A stretch of 64,000 nucleotides of DNA from CAWHPS01 sp963831235 (GTDB lineage: Bacteria; Fibrobacterota; OXYB2-FULL-49-7; JAEUSG01), in NCBI GenBank assembly GCA_963831235.1, contig CAWHPS010000035.1, positions 186,001-250,000 on the forward strand, read 5' to 3'. The translations under genes were made by a program, and so were the position numbers. A model generated the notes under the pieces. It was not told the origin of the DNA. It did no database searches and saw only the letters and a program-made list of their open reading frames with translations. Shown here one piece after another: positions 8,437 through 17,570 of this stretch (positions are counted from its first letter, which is position 1; every line of letters begins with the position of its first letter).

Positions 8437-10933
8437 CAGACCTCACTAAACCTATCATTATTTAATCAGTTGATTCGCAGATTGGATTCCCGCTATTTTA
8501 TTTGATGGGATGCAATTACATATTGCACCTGTCAACCTTTACCCACATTGGATGGTCACGATGAACGAAGTTGTATTGCAGTCGATTCTTGGAACAGACA
8601 AGCGCAATCCATATTTGCATGTTCTCCGTCGTAAAGACACGGACAAGCTGGAAGTTTACTATGGGGCACAGCGTCTGGAGACGGTGGTTGATGATAAGGA
8701 TCACATCAGCTACCGGGCCTGTTTGGGCAGGCTCTACAATGCGGGATTAAAACGAGAAGCGTTATCGAAGGTTTTTGATGTGGATCGCAAGACGATGCAG
8801 CGCTGGGGGAAAGCCCTTCTGATGCCGGATGCGGAGGCATCGATTCAAGCATTGCGGTCGCGCCATGATCCGCGTAAATTGACGGCGGAAGTGCGGCGGT
8901 TTGCAGAAGTTAGATTTGAGTATATATACCCTAATAATCGTTATAGCTACAGCAGCCGGATACGTCAGGAGATTTATAAGACATTCAAGGTAGCACTTAG
9001 CGCTGAGAGTCTGCGTCCTGTTTTTGCAGAATGTAAACGGAGGATGTCTGCCAGTACCAGCGCTAAAAGCAAGGATGACGATGGCGATTCTGGAACTGTT
9101 GAACAGGAGGCGGATAAGCGTGGAGGCGGTATAGCACTCCCTCCAGAAACATGTAATAATAGAATTGAACATGACCAGATTCAGGAGCCTGCCGTGGTAC
9201 CGATTGTCCGCTATATACATCATGCAGGAGTCCTTCTCTTTTCCTGTTGGCTCATCCGTCTTCAAGGGGTGCATGAGAAAGGCGTATTGTTGAAGCAGTG
9301 GCTTGTGATGGTGCTGCTTGGGGCTGTGAACATAGAGCAGGGCAAATATGTGAGTTGGGATAGCCTGGAGACGTTTCTGGGAAGGACGGTTCGTGGAACG
9401 GTAGAGCAGCGAAGAGCTCTCGGGGAAATCGGACAGAGCCTTGGGGCGGAAGCTGTTCTTAGGCTAAATGCCGAGGTGACATGTGTTGCCAAATGCAGTG
9501 ATTTCTACTATGACCCGCACACGCTGCATTACACTGGGATGAAGAAGATTCTCAAGGGATGGTGTTCCAATATTCGATGGGCTGACAAGGCGCTGCATTG
9601 CGATTATATCCACACCAGCGAAGGGATGCCGGTGTATGTGGAATACGCGGACAATTATCAGGATTTGCGTGAGCGATTCAAAACGGTGATTGGTAATTTC
9701 CGACGCACGGTTGATATGGATCCGAGTTGCGTGATAACCGTGGCTATGGATCGTGGGGTTTATGGTCATGAGGTGTTTGAGTCGGTTAAGGCTGATCCGT
9801 TTCTGGAACTGGTCACATGGGAGAAGGGGTTTGTCGCGGAGAGCTTTGACGAAAGCAGGCGTAGCGGCTCGTATGAGCTTGCGCGGCCGAGGAATAATGC
9901 CTCCGATGTGCAATTGTATCGGTTTTCCTATATCGATGAGAAATGGCCAAAGGATTCGTCTATACGGCGGCTGGTGGTACAGGCGATAAATCCACAGGGG
10001 AGATGTATCGTGGTGAGCATTCTCACTACCGATACCAAGCGCGACGCCAAAGAGCTGATCCGGCTTATGTTCCGGCGATGGATACAGGAGAACGACTTCA
10101 AGTATCTGGACAAGCACTATGGCATCAATCAGGTCACCAGCTATGCCAGCATTGCCTATGAAGATTTGAAGTCGACATTGACTGACAAGCAGATGGAAAG
10201 CGCTGAAACAAAGGCGCTTCTTTCAGAGCGTCGGGAGTGCGAAAAGGATTTGCTGCGATTACTTCACAAAGAGCATAATCGTGACAATCGGGTTATGCAA
10301 GCCCGGGCATTGCTTGACGTGACGGATAAAAAGATCGAGGCCATCACAGCATCGACCACCTACTGCGCCACGAAGGAGCTTGTTGTTCTTCGCAAAGAGC
10401 GTTCGCGGCAAAAGGCAATTGTGACGCGGCTTGCAAAGCTGGATTATAAGGAAAAGAAGCAAAAACTTGATCAGCAGATTGCCGCGCTAAATGAAAAGTT
10501 GGCGAGTTGTAACCACAAGATATCGAAACTGGACTATCTGATAACTCAAGGTTACGAATGCCTTGATACCAATAAAAAACGTGTGATGGACAGCATCAAG
10601 ATTCTGGCGAGAAACATTTTCTATCAAGCGCTGGCGCCTTTCAAAAAGAACTATGACAATTATCGGGACGACCACGAGTATTTCAGAAGCCTGACTCATG
10701 CGCCTGGATTGTGGGTGGACGATGGTTCAACTGTAACCGTTTATCTCGAGCCGGCTCCGCATTTGTCACCGAAGCTTGAGCGGTGTTTTCAACAGGTTCT
10801 TGACGATTTGCAGAAATCGCCCTTGGTACTGCCAAATGGCTCAGGACGTATTTTCCAGATCAAATTGAGACCAATTGAGGGAATTGAACTTGCGGTCGCT
10901 TAACAGGAAATTGAGCGTTTTTAGTGAGGTCTG
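8437..10933 (+). mobile_element. Complete 2497-bp insertion sequence with 14-bp inverted repeats and ATTGT target repeats
   Basis: The ends are CAGACCTCACTAAA (8437-8450) and its exact complement at 10920-10933. The flanking pentamer ATTGT occurs at 8432-8436 and 10934-10938, so this is an undamaged insertion with a 5-bp target duplication. It carries a single 797-aa transposase gene. The size is large for a one-gene IS. The family is not assigned here; the transposase belongs to the IS4-like DDE superfamily. Confidence 0.92.
8510..10903 (+). CDS. DDE transposase (797 aa)
   Basis: This is the transposase of the surrounding IS. An N-terminal helix-turn-helix-like region (LSKVFDVDRKTMQRWGKALL, residues ~85-104) would bind the IS ends. 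The DDE core includes VAMDRGVYG (second catalytic Asp, IS4-type DRG box) and RRWIQENDFKYLDKHYG (catalytic Glu in the Y/R-E-K-type box). A long charged coiled-coil-like segment (about residues 560-690) follows the core, explaining the unusual length. The start ATG lies 73 nt inside the left end. The frame is intact, so the IS may be active. Confidence 0.9.
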   Translation: MQLHIAPVNLYPHWMVTMNEVVLQSILGTDKRNPYLHVLRRKDTDKLEVYYGAQRLETVVDDKDHISYRACLGRLYNAGLKREALSKVFDVDRKTMQRWGKALLMPDAEASIQALRSRHDPRKLTAEVRRFAEVRFEYIYPNNRYSYSSRIRQEIYKTFKVALSAESLRPVFAECKRRMSASTSAKSKDDDGDSGTVEQEADKRGGGIALPPETCNNRIEHDQIQEPAVVPIVRYIHHAGVLLFSCWLIRLQGVHEKGVLLKQWLVMVLLGAVNIEQGKYVSWDSLETFLGRTVRGTVEQRRALGEIGQSLGAEAVLRLNAEVTCVAKCSDFYYDPHTLHYTGMKKILKGWCSNIRWADKALHCDYIHTSEGMPVYVEYADNYQDLRERFKTVIGNFRRTVDMDPSCVITVAMDRGVYGHEVFESVKADPFLELVTWEKGFVAESFDESRRSGSYELARPRNNASDVQLYRFSYIDEKWPKDSSIRRLVVQAINPQGRCIVVSILTTDTKRDAKELIRLMFRRWIQENDFKYLDKHYGINQVTSYASIAYEDLKSTLTDKQMESAETKALLSERRECEKDLLRLLHKEHNRDNRVMQARALLDVTDKKIEAITASTTYCATKELVVLRKERSRQKAIVTRLAKLDYKEKKQKLDQQIAALNEKLASCNHKISKLDYLITQGYECLDTNKKRVMDSIKILARNIFYQALAPFKKNYDNYRDDHEYFRSLTHAPGLWVDDGSTVTVYLEPAPHLSPKLERCFQQVLDDLQKSPLVLPNGSGRIFQIKLRPIEGIELAVA

Positions 10934-11295
10934 ATTGTTGAAAAAGATTTCTGGGTTTGCATTGACAAGCGGCAGTAAGCTACAACAACACCTGTCCTTT
11001 TGCTAAATTACTTTTTATCCTATTAATAATTGTCCTCCATTTTATGGATTTGTTTCCTATTGGAAAAATTTGAGTACTCACCACGAACTCCTAATCTTTT
11101 CTCTGAACAGCAAGAATCAGCAAAATCAACACTGCGATTCAGACAGTAAAAAACGCCTTACCGGGGTAACAATACCCCCAAACACCCGTTTATCTCTGTA
11201 ATCAGTCCCTGTTCAACGTAGTTTTCCATCTGACCATTAATCAAAAAGCGGATTATTTTTAAGGGATGTCATTTTGTGCGATATTTTCTTGCTTG

Positions 11296-11329
11296 TCTGG
11301 TATGTATAATAGTATATTAGCATACCAGA
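11296..11329. promoter_or_regulatory. Inverted repeat over promoter and start codon of IS orfA (copy 1)
   Basis: Arms TCTGGTATG (11296-11304) and CATACCAGA (11321-11329) enclose a TATAAT hexamer at 11305-11310, and the right arm ends on the first base of the orfA start codon. It could be an operator for autoregulation or, in longer transcripts entering the IS, an RNA hairpin hiding the start codon, as known for other IS elements. The same repeat is in copy 2. Confidence 0.6.
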
Positions 11330-11763
11330 TGAAACCAGATGCAAGCCGCCTCAAGCAATTAATTCGAGAATTCGAGGAATCCCGTTTGGCTTATGTGCAA
11401 GACATTTTGCAAGAGCAAGGACCTCTGCGCAGCGGCTCCTTGGTTACCATCCGGCGCAAGTGTGGCAAACCTAACTGCCGGTGCGCCACCGGTGAAGGAC
11501 ATTCCGCTACCTACTTGTCCACAAAGCAAAGCGGCAAAACCAGGATGGTTTATCTCTCCGCCATTTGTTTAAAGACAGTAGCCCAGCAAGCCCGCAGCTA
11601 CCGCCGTTTTAGTAAAAACCGGGCTACTTTGGTTAAACTAGCCCGGCAATCGTTGCAACACATTGATCGCTTACAGGAAATGCTTCAAACCACGACATCC
11701 ATTGTTAATAAGAAGAAAAGAACCGCTGGTACAAACCGCAAAAAGCGGAAAGGAAGGGGCTGA
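11329..11763 (+). CDS. IS accessory protein with CGKPNCRC motif (orfA, intact)
   Basis: A 144-aa basic protein preceding the transposase gene. The segment VTIRRKCGKPNCRCATGEGH, with its cysteines, matches a small family seen beside transposases (DUF6788-like, from memory). Its role is unknown; it may bind DNA or zinc. I prefer the ATG at 11329 over the one at 11266 because conserved-looking sequence begins there and the promoter hexamer lies between the two. The stop is one base before the transposase start. Confidence 0.75.
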   Translation: MKPDASRLKQLIREFEESRLAYVQDILQEQGPLRSGSLVTIRRKCGKPNCRCATGEGHSATYLSTKQSGKTRMVYLSAICLKTVAQQARSYRRFSKNRATLVKLARQSLQHIDRLQEMLQTTTSIVNKKKRTAGTNRKKRKGRG

Positions 11764-11764
11764 T

Positions 11765-13447
11765 ATGGATTTGGTTGTATTCGAAGAAAACAAAACCATG
11801 GTCTTGCAAGCATTGAAAGAGGGAGAGTTTGATTATATTGAGGCGGCCAACGAGGCTTTCGAGACCGATTTTTTCAAGCACATTGGAGCCAAAAAGATTC
11901 TTGAGCAGGCCGCGCAGACTTATCCAACGCCCCGAAAGAAGGAAGAGGTTCCCCTGTGGCTCTATATTGCCAGCGAGTTGACGATGCGGTTACATGGCGT
12001 ACACAGTTTTCATGGCTACCCCATGGTGGTGCGGACAGGGGGCATGCTCAATGCCTTTTTTCCAAAGAATGCCCAGCCTGTAGTCCATCCGGACACCAAA
12101 GATATCACACTGGCCTGCGAGGGGTTCAATAATAAGAATGAATATGATCGCGAGACACCCTGTGATCAGGATTTTCTTCGCAAGCTTGCCAAAGGTACCA
12201 GTGCGGAAGCATTGACACAGTGGTTTAACAACGATATTGCTCGTATTTTACGCTCACAGCGTGCCTTTGACAAGGAAGGTATTTTCATCGGAGACGCCTC
12301 CTACCTGTTTGTCCCGGACAATCCCAATTATGAAGGTTCCAAACTTTTGCTTTTTGATGAAAACAACCACCCTGTCAAACAGGAAGACTTCCATAAAATG
12401 TCTGACGAGCGCAAGGCGCGTTGTCAGTGGAAACGGTGCTATAAAATGGTCACACTGATGCATACTAATGCAAAGATGGAATATTTTCTTCTCGTGGGCG
12501 TCAGGGTGGTCTCTGGTGAAGAGCATGAATGCCCATTATTCTACGAACTTTTAAGGGAATTTATCAAAGCCGTAGGAAAAGGCGTTGTGAAAGAATTGAT
12601 TCTTGATCGTGGCTTCCTTGATGGGGAGGAAATCTCACGAAACAAGAAGGAGTATGCTATCGACACACTCATTCCGGTACGCAAAAATATGGACGTATAT
12701 ACCGACGCAATGCCGTTATTCGAACGACCCGATGTCAAGTGGGTTGTTTGCGAGGAACCAAAGGAAGAAAAAGAGACGCCACGTCCGATACGGTTGAAGC
12801 CCATGGTTATAAGAAAGAGGGAACAAAAAAGACAGGAAACCTTGGAAAAGAATAAAGCAGAACAACCGGCTCCACCGCCCGATACCGTCATTGTAAAGAA
12901 AGAGGCTGCGGCTATCGGCAACTTTACCAGTTGGTCCACCTGCACCGTGCCATTGACTGTCATCGCCAATAAGGAGCATTATGCTGATGGACACGAAAAT
13001 ACATGGTTACTGATCAGTACAAAGCAGATAAACGATCCTCCCGTGGCTGGGCGAAGATATCATTTGCGTACATCAATTGAAGAAAGATACCGGCAGCTAA
13101 AGTGCTTCAGCGATTTGGCAAGTTTTACTTCCCGCAATCTGTCACTTGTTGTCAATCAAATCGTCTTTACATTCCTGGCCTACAACCTGCTTCAACTGTA
13201 TCTTTTCCGTATAGGACGGGAGGAGTTCAACGCAAAAACACCTTTAAGCATAAGACGGGAACTGTTGCCAGCGGCTAATCACTTCATTATCTTCAAAGAA
13301 AATTATTTTGGACTGTTTGCTCCTCTGGAGTTGATGCAACTGCTGACCATCGGGATAAAGGAAGAAGCGCGAAAGAAAATCGGCGAAAAGTGTCGTCGTC
13401 TGCGCCGTGAACTACCTGAACTGATGGGTAGTCCACGCCCGACATGA
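11765..13447 (+). CDS. IS4-like DDE transposase (copy 1)
   Basis: A 560-aa transposase. DDE candidates are the Asp in GIFIGDASYLF, the Asp in LILDRGFLDGEE and the Glu in TSIEERYRQLK, an order typical of IS4-superfamily enzymes. An acidic/basic insert with KEEKE and PAPPPD lies between the second Asp and the Glu. The start ATG is preceded by GGAAGGGG and lies directly after the orfA stop, so translation is probably coupled. It is identical in reading to the copy at 21768. Confidence 0.92.
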   Translation: MDLVVFEENKTMVLQALKEGEFDYIEAANEAFETDFFKHIGAKKILEQAAQTYPTPRKKEEVPLWLYIASELTMRLHGVHSFHGYPMVVRTGGMLNAFFPKNAQPVVHPDTKDITLACEGFNNKNEYDRETPCDQDFLRKLAKGTSAEALTQWFNNDIARILRSQRAFDKEGIFIGDASYLFVPDNPNYEGSKLLLFDENNHPVKQEDFHKMSDERKARCQWKRCYKMVTLMHTNAKMEYFLLVGVRVVSGEEHECPLFYELLREFIKAVGKGVVKELILDRGFLDGEEISRNKKEYAIDTLIPVRKNMDVYTDAMPLFERPDVKWVVCEEPKEEKETPRPIRLKPMVIRKREQKRQETLEKNKAEQPAPPPDTVIVKKEAAAIGNFTSWSTCTVPLTVIANKEHYADGHENTWLLISTKQINDPPVAGRRYHLRTSIEERYRQLKCFSDLASFTSRNLSLVVNQIVFTFLAYNLLQLYLFRIGREEFNAKTPLSIRRELLPAANHFIIFKENYFGLFAPLELMQLLTIGIKEEARKKIGEKCRRLRRELPELMGSPRPT

Positions 13448-13787
13448 TTCAGCGGCAAATGAGAAACACCGCACGTCTATTCAATAATTCGTTCCAGAGA
13501 ATCCGCACTTTGTTGCAGTGGGATTTTATTCCTGGCTGGTAAGATCGTTTGTAGCTTCAGATGTATTGACATATCCTGACTGGCCAATTTGTTCATGACT
13601 CGCTTATTGTGGAACCTCAGCTAACCAATTTTTTGCCAGTTAATGCAACCTATATTATCCGCACAAGGCAAAAACCTCTCCCCACTGTCTGAATCGCAAA
13701 AAATCAACAATTAACTATTGCATTAAATGATTTTATTTATAATATTTACAATATACCCTTTTGCCCATTTACCCGTTTGCGAATAAA

Positions 13788-14372
13788 ATGAAAAAATATT
13801 ATACCACAGGTGAAGTCGCCAAGATGATCGGGATTTCCGAGAGAACTGCAAAAAATTATTGTACCTCGGGAAAAATACTTTCCGATAAGACTCCACTTAC
13901 AAATTATCATAGGATATCTTATGAGAGCCTTGTAAATTTCCTGAATGATAATGGCCTTTCCTTGGATTTATTGCTTAAACGCAAGAAGCCCTTAAAAGTC
14001 CTGATCGTGGATGATGAAGAACAAATAGTCTATGTGCTTGCTGAAGCCCTTAAAGAATTATCCGAAAGTATTATCATCGAAACAGCTTTTGATGGATATG
14101 AAGCATGTATTAAAGCAGGTGTTCTTATACCAGATCTTATTTTGCTGGATCTCAACATGCCAAAGGCTGATGGATTTGAGGTTTGCAGGTCTATCCGCAA
14201 TCATGAAGACACCAAAAATGCCAAAATAATTATTATTTCAGGTTATGTCAGCCAGGAAAATTTGGATCAATTACAGGAATTCAGGCCCATAGGTGTTTTT
14301 ATGAAACCATTCAGTCTGGAAGAAATCATGGGGAAAATTAAACATCTCATCATGGGGCGAGAAAAACATTAG
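13788..14372 (+). CDS. Response regulator with N-terminal MerR/excisionase-type HTH
   Basis: The 194-aa product joins an N-terminal helix-turn-helix (YTTGEVAKMIGISERTAKNY) to a receiver domain: acidic pair in LIVDDEEQ, phospho-acceptor in LLDLNMPKADG, Ser in IISGY and Lys in FMKPFS. Placing the DNA-binding domain before the receiver is the reverse of the usual order. I start at the ATG at 13788; a TTG at 13761 would add nine residues. No kinase is adjacent; the hybrid kinase at 1-2568 is a distant possibility only. Confidence 0.85.
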   Translation: MKKYYTTGEVAKMIGISERTAKNYCTSGKILSDKTPLTNYHRISYESLVNFLNDNGLSLDLLLKRKKPLKVLIVDDEEQIVYVLAEALKELSESIIIETAFDGYEACIKAGVLIPDLILLDLNMPKADGFEVCRSIRNHEDTKNAKIIIISGYVSQENLDQLQEFRPIGVFMKPFSLEEIMGKIKHLIMGREKH

Positions 14373-14384
14373 CAAGGAGTATCT

Positions 14385-14578
14385 ATGGAAAAGATTTCAA
14401 AAAAAAACCCTCTAGCAAGCTGGGAAAACAGCAAACGCTTAACGATCTTATTGTTGATGTGAAAAATAGGGCTTATGAAGTTTATCTTGAAAGACAGTAA
14501 AAGGGTTTGCAGGGAAATGAAATATCGGATTGGGTGAAGGCGGAAACTGATATTAAAAAGAAATATCAGATTGCCTGA
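14385..14578 (+). pseudogene. Broken DUF2934-like gene
   Basis: From the ATG at 14385 (AAGGAG upstream) the frame stops after 25 codons. Adding one base to the A9 run near residue 7 gives a continuous reading with KNRAYEVYLERQ, then a TAA stop, then KGLQGNEISDWVKAE, which together resemble the DUF2934 pattern (RAYELW...GRDLEDWLRAE). So there is a homopolymer frameshift plus a nonsense codon. It is either a decayed gene or, for the A-run, a sequencing error on top of a true stop. Confidence 0.6.
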
Positions 14579-14613
14579 TATAAAAGTTAACCCCATAATA
14601 GTGAGAGTTATTT

Positions 14614-15174
14614 ATGACTGATAGCACACCTTTGACCAAGGAAGAAATACTTTCCTGGTTAAATCGTTATAACGAAGAAGAGGGTTTGGATAATAATAAC
14701 GAGGAAGCCGACCTGCAGAAGCGATTTCAAATAAATCAATACATCACTAAAGATGATTTAGTCCGTATTATCAGATGGAAATATCAGAAAAAACTGGCAG
14801 GCAGACAAAAAAGGCACTTAATATTTATTGCTGAAGCGGATAGTCCATTTATTGAAGATGTTTCCAGATTGGTTTTCAAATACAACAATGATGAAAGCAG
14901 ATTAAAACTCCTTTATTCAATTGAAGGTGTTGGAAATGCTCTGGCAAGTATCATTCTAACATTCTATGAACCACAAAATTACGGTATAATTGATAATCAT
15001 TCGTGGTTTGAAATATTCAGGGAAAGAAAACCTGCAAATATTTCTTCAAACACAGACCATGCAATCAGATTATTTAAGAAATTAAGGGAAATATCTTCTC
15101 AAACAGGCATATCTTGTCGTGACATAGAAAGGGCATATTTTAAAAGGGATTTGGAAGGATGGATTCTAAAATAG
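14614..15174 (+). CDS. Hypothetical protein with helix-hairpin-helix-like segment (186 aa)
   Basis: A soluble protein whose central stretch SIEGVGNALASIILTFYEP resembles a helix-hairpin-helix as in DNA glycosylases and similar nucleic-acid proteins, followed by YGIIDNHSWFEIF, reminiscent of the D-x-H/HW pattern after HhH in some HhH-GPD-like proteins. No catalytic site is evident. It is the first intact gene after the broken DUF2934 gene. The function is unknown; a nucleic-acid-related role is a guess. Confidence 0.65.
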   Translation: MTDSTPLTKEEILSWLNRYNEEEGLDNNNEEADLQKRFQINQYITKDDLVRIIRWKYQKKLAGRQKRHLIFIAEADSPFIEDVSRLVFKYNNDESRLKLLYSIEGVGNALASIILTFYEPQNYGIIDNHSWFEIFRERKPANISSNTDHAIRLFKKLREISSQTGISCRDIERAYFKRDLEGWILK

Positions 15175-15251
15175 TCCTTGTCGATAACGTACCTACTTAA
15201 GAGAATCTGCATTTTTGCACTAAAAAATTATATTAAACGCAAGGATTCACA

Positions 15252-15632
15252 TTGAATTTTAAAACTTTTCAGGAAGATTTAATAAAGCAAGGGTATCATA
15301 TTTTCGATAAGACCAACGTGTTGCTTCCAGGTTATTATCCCGACAAGCTGAAAGAAGTGATTAAGGAATTAAAACAAAAGTCCGAGAATATTTATCCAAA
15401 TGTTGGTGAGGTATATTCAGTAAGAGCATTCTTTGCTTTGTCCGAAGCAATAAATGGTGAATGTGCTTACCAGAGTGGATATCTCGATGTAAGGCTTTTA
15501 ATCTGGGAAGGTGAATCCTTTATGGGAGAAATTCAAACAGAATTACCCAAAGGGTTTGCTTTAAAGAAGGGTGCACGCATAAAAATCAGAGCGGAAAATG
15601 TTATTTATAAGCCCGATTATTCCAAGAAATAA
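15252..15632 (+). CDS. Hypothetical protein (126 aa)
   Basis: It starts at TTG 15252, supported by AAGGA 8 nt upstream. The product is soluble, mixed alpha/beta, with no cysteine motif or membrane segment; the C-terminal half (RLLIWEGESFMGEIQTELP, GARIKIRAENVIY) looks like a beta-rich domain. It lies 77 nt after the 186-aa gene in the same direction. No family recognised. Confidence 0.6.
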   Translation: MNFKTFQEDLIKQGYHIFDKTNVLLPGYYPDKLKEVIKELKQKSENIYPNVGEVYSVRAFFALSEAINGECAYQSGYLDVRLLIWEGESFMGEIQTELPKGFALKKGARIKIRAENVIYKPDYSKK

Positions 15633-15671
15633 AAATGGAAATCCAAATCTTTCTATTCGCTGCGGTACCTT

Positions 15672-15935
15672 TTATTTCTTTTTTATAATCCTGTAAACTT
15701 GAGAGATTGAAAGGTCTAAATCTTTTGCTATTTCAATCCCTGTCTTACCTTTTTTATACAGGCTGACAATTTTGGCATTACGTTCTTTATTTTTAGCCGT
15801 ATTTGCGTTAATCCCATACTTCACTCTCATTTGATGAATTGCCTGACGACTAATACCGAATTTGGCACCTATAGCGGCGTCAGTTATTAAAGTTTTTTGT
15901 AGTTTTAAAAGCTGTTCTTTGTTTACTTTTGCCAT
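15672..15935 (-). CDS. Small double helix-turn-helix regulator
   Basis: An 87-aa protein with two HTH-like segments: DAAIGAKFGISRQAIHQMRVKYG in the N-terminal half and GIEIAKDLDLSISQVYRIIKKK at the C-terminus. The ATG at 15935 is chosen because AAGGAG precedes it. Immediately upstream lie three TATGGTT repeats spaced 11 bp apart, a likely operator, which suggests that it controls its own synthesis and perhaps the divergent lipoprotein gene at 16246. Confidence 0.75.
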   Translation of the reverse strand: MAKVNKEQLLKLQKTLITDAAIGAKFGISRQAIHQMRVKYGINANTAKNKERNAKIVSLYKKGKTGIEIAKDLDLSISQVYRIIKKK

Positions 15936-15951
15936 GATAATACTCCTTAAA

Positions 15952-15980
15952 TATGGTTTATATATGGTTATAGTATGGTT
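15952..15980. repeat. Three direct TATGGTT repeats at 11-bp spacing
   Basis: The heptamer TATGGTT begins at 15952, 15963 and 15974. The 11-bp period places all copies on nearly the same face of the helix. They start 17 bp upstream of the start codon of the small HTH gene, a position suited to an operator array. Confidence 0.75.
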
Positions 15981-16245
15981 GATAAAATAATAGTTACACT
16001 TTCCTGAAATCAAGATTAAGAAACAAACAATTTAAATAGGCTTCCTGCCTTGTAAATAAGTTAGAATATATAGACAAGTTTGCGGAAATCATTCAGACCG
16101 TAAACATACATTTTCAAAGAATTACAATACTAAAGATATACTAATAGCTTATTGTATCGGTCGCACAGTGTAAATTATATTATGCACATGAATTTTTAGA
16201 TTCTTTTCATATTTATTTGGATGAAATCATAACAAAGGACTTAAA
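15981..16245. other. Intergenic region between divergent genes
   Basis: AT-rich, with no frame worth calling. It should contain the promoters of the HTH gene (leftward) and the lipoprotein gene (rightward). Confidence 0.4.
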
Positions 16246-17562
16246 ATGATCAAATTATTAATTTTTTTATCCTGCATTTTCATTTTAGTATGCGATAAAA
16301 ACAATCCGGTCAACCCGGCAGAAAATAACCTTGGCAGAATTACCGGCAGGGTTGTCAGCAAAGATGGTGTAGGGATCTATCATGTTTTGTTATATCTTGA
16401 CGGCACAAGTTTTAATGTAAGAACTGATTCAACAGGCAACTATTGTTTTTATAATGTGCCGCCTGGTAAATACAAATTGATGCTGGATGGTTACACTTTG
16501 AGATCCTATACGGATTCGATTATTAAGGAAATCAGTCTGGAAGCCGGGGTCATATATACTGTTGATAACATAAGTATTTTTGAGGGCACAGGGAATTTTA
16601 GTTTTGAAAATATTATGATTTTCAATACAAAAGACAGTATTATTAACGACAATTCAAGTAACAATTATTCCGAGAGTGTTTTTAAAAGCAGTTTGCAAAA
16701 TCAATTTATACAACTGAAAATGTTTAAAATTTATGAGGATACCGTAAAATTGCAGATGGAAATATACAGCAAATTAAGAGTACCTTCTTTGGGTACAGAT
16801 ACGGTTTTAATATTGCTTAACAATATTATTGTGGACACGGTTTGTCCAAAAAAAGGCAGATTACGTACTCAAAACATTGTCTTATCCGGGATGGATACCT
16901 TGCTTTTTCTTATGCATGGAAAAAATGAACTTGCAATTATTTTATATGATACATTGCCTCGCCTTGGAAATTTAATTAACATATCCACGGGAAAAGCAGG
17001 CTTGAGCACATTGGAAGAGAATAATTTTTCCAGATACATCATCATTGATTCCATAAAATATTTTGTATCAAATTCATCCTATGATTCTGCTGATTGGGAT
17101 ATATTTTTTATAAATGACAGCACCCATGATACCTGCTATTGGGCGAATCCCAATCCTGATTGGGGGGTGATTGACAATAACAACGACGACCCTCAGTTTG
17201 AGGGAGATTATCAGTATAATTATTATTATGATTTTTTTTATAATATAGACTATTACTATCAGCCTGATATCATTCGTTGCTCTCAATTGCGGAATGGTAC
17301 CTATTCCATTTATGTTCAGATGTTTGATGCGTTGATCGATTCGGCGACGCCGACATTGAGCTTACAATTGGGAGATAATGATGAATTTCCAAAGCTGTCA
17401 AAATTAATAGAACTTTCCCCAAATCGTAATATGCACAAAGGTGAAGTATGGTTTGCAGGTAAACTGTATTTGCCTGAACAAACCTTTAATTCTAGCAATC
17501 AATATATATCGCTAAAAGGGCGTGCAATTGCCAGAAAAATTGTTACTTGCAAATTGGATTGA
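16246..17562 (+). CDS. Surface lipoprotein with carboxypeptidase-regulatory-like domain (438 aa)
   Basis: A signal sequence ends in a weak lipobox (FILVCDK; Cys16). Residues ~28-105 form a carboxypeptidase-regulatory-like beta sandwich (GRITGRVVSKDGVGI ... TDSTGNYCFYNVPPGKYKL), a fold common in cell-surface proteins. The rest is Asn/Tyr/Asp-rich beta sequence without a recognised catalytic site, probably extracellular. It overlaps or abuts the C25 protease gene, so the two are likely co-transcribed. Confidence 0.75.
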   Translation: MIKLLIFLSCIFILVCDKNNPVNPAENNLGRITGRVVSKDGVGIYHVLLYLDGTSFNVRTDSTGNYCFYNVPPGKYKLMLDGYTLRSYTDSIIKEISLEAGVIYTVDNISIFEGTGNFSFENIMIFNTKDSIINDNSSNNYSESVFKSSLQNQFIQLKMFKIYEDTVKLQMEIYSKLRVPSLGTDTVLILLNNIIVDTVCPKKGRLRTQNIVLSGMDTLLFLMHGKNELAIILYDTLPRLGNLINISTGKAGLSTLEENNFSRYIIIDSIKYFVSNSSYDSADWDIFFINDSTHDTCYWANPNPDWGVIDNNNDDPQFEGDYQYNYYYDFFYNIDYYYQPDIIRCSQLRNGTYSIYVQMFDALIDSATPTLSLQLGDNDEFPKLSKLIELSPNRNMHKGEVWFAGKLYLPEQTFNSSNQYISLKGRAIARKIVTCKLD

Positions 17563-17570
17563 TTATTCAC

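Larger units (their letters stand above)
11132..13699 (+). mobile_element. Two-gene IS4-like insertion sequence, copy 1 (2568 bp)
   Basis: The ends share the 15-bp inverted repeat TGCGATTCAGACAGT (left from 11133; right complement ending at 13698). The direct repeat AAAATCAACA flanks the element at 11122-11131 and 13700-13709. It encodes a 144-aa accessory protein and a 560-aa DDE transposase and has about 250 bp of non-coding sequence after the transposase. By eye the copy at 21134 differs only by one base in the first gene, apart from the ISL3 insertion, which implies very recent transposition. Confidence 0.92.

Noticed and set aside
9464..10117. Minus-strand 217-codon frame within the large IS
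   Set aside because: Antisense shadow of the 797-aa transposase.
12541..12969. Minus-strand 142-codon frame inside the IS4-like transposase gene (also at 22544-22972)
   Set aside because: Shadow of the transposase reading frame with no ribosome site or recognisable domain.
15952..15980. CRISPR or plasmid-origin iterons
   Set aside because: Only three 7-bp units with 4-bp gaps; too short for CRISPR and no replication gene is adjacent. Kept as operator-like repeats.
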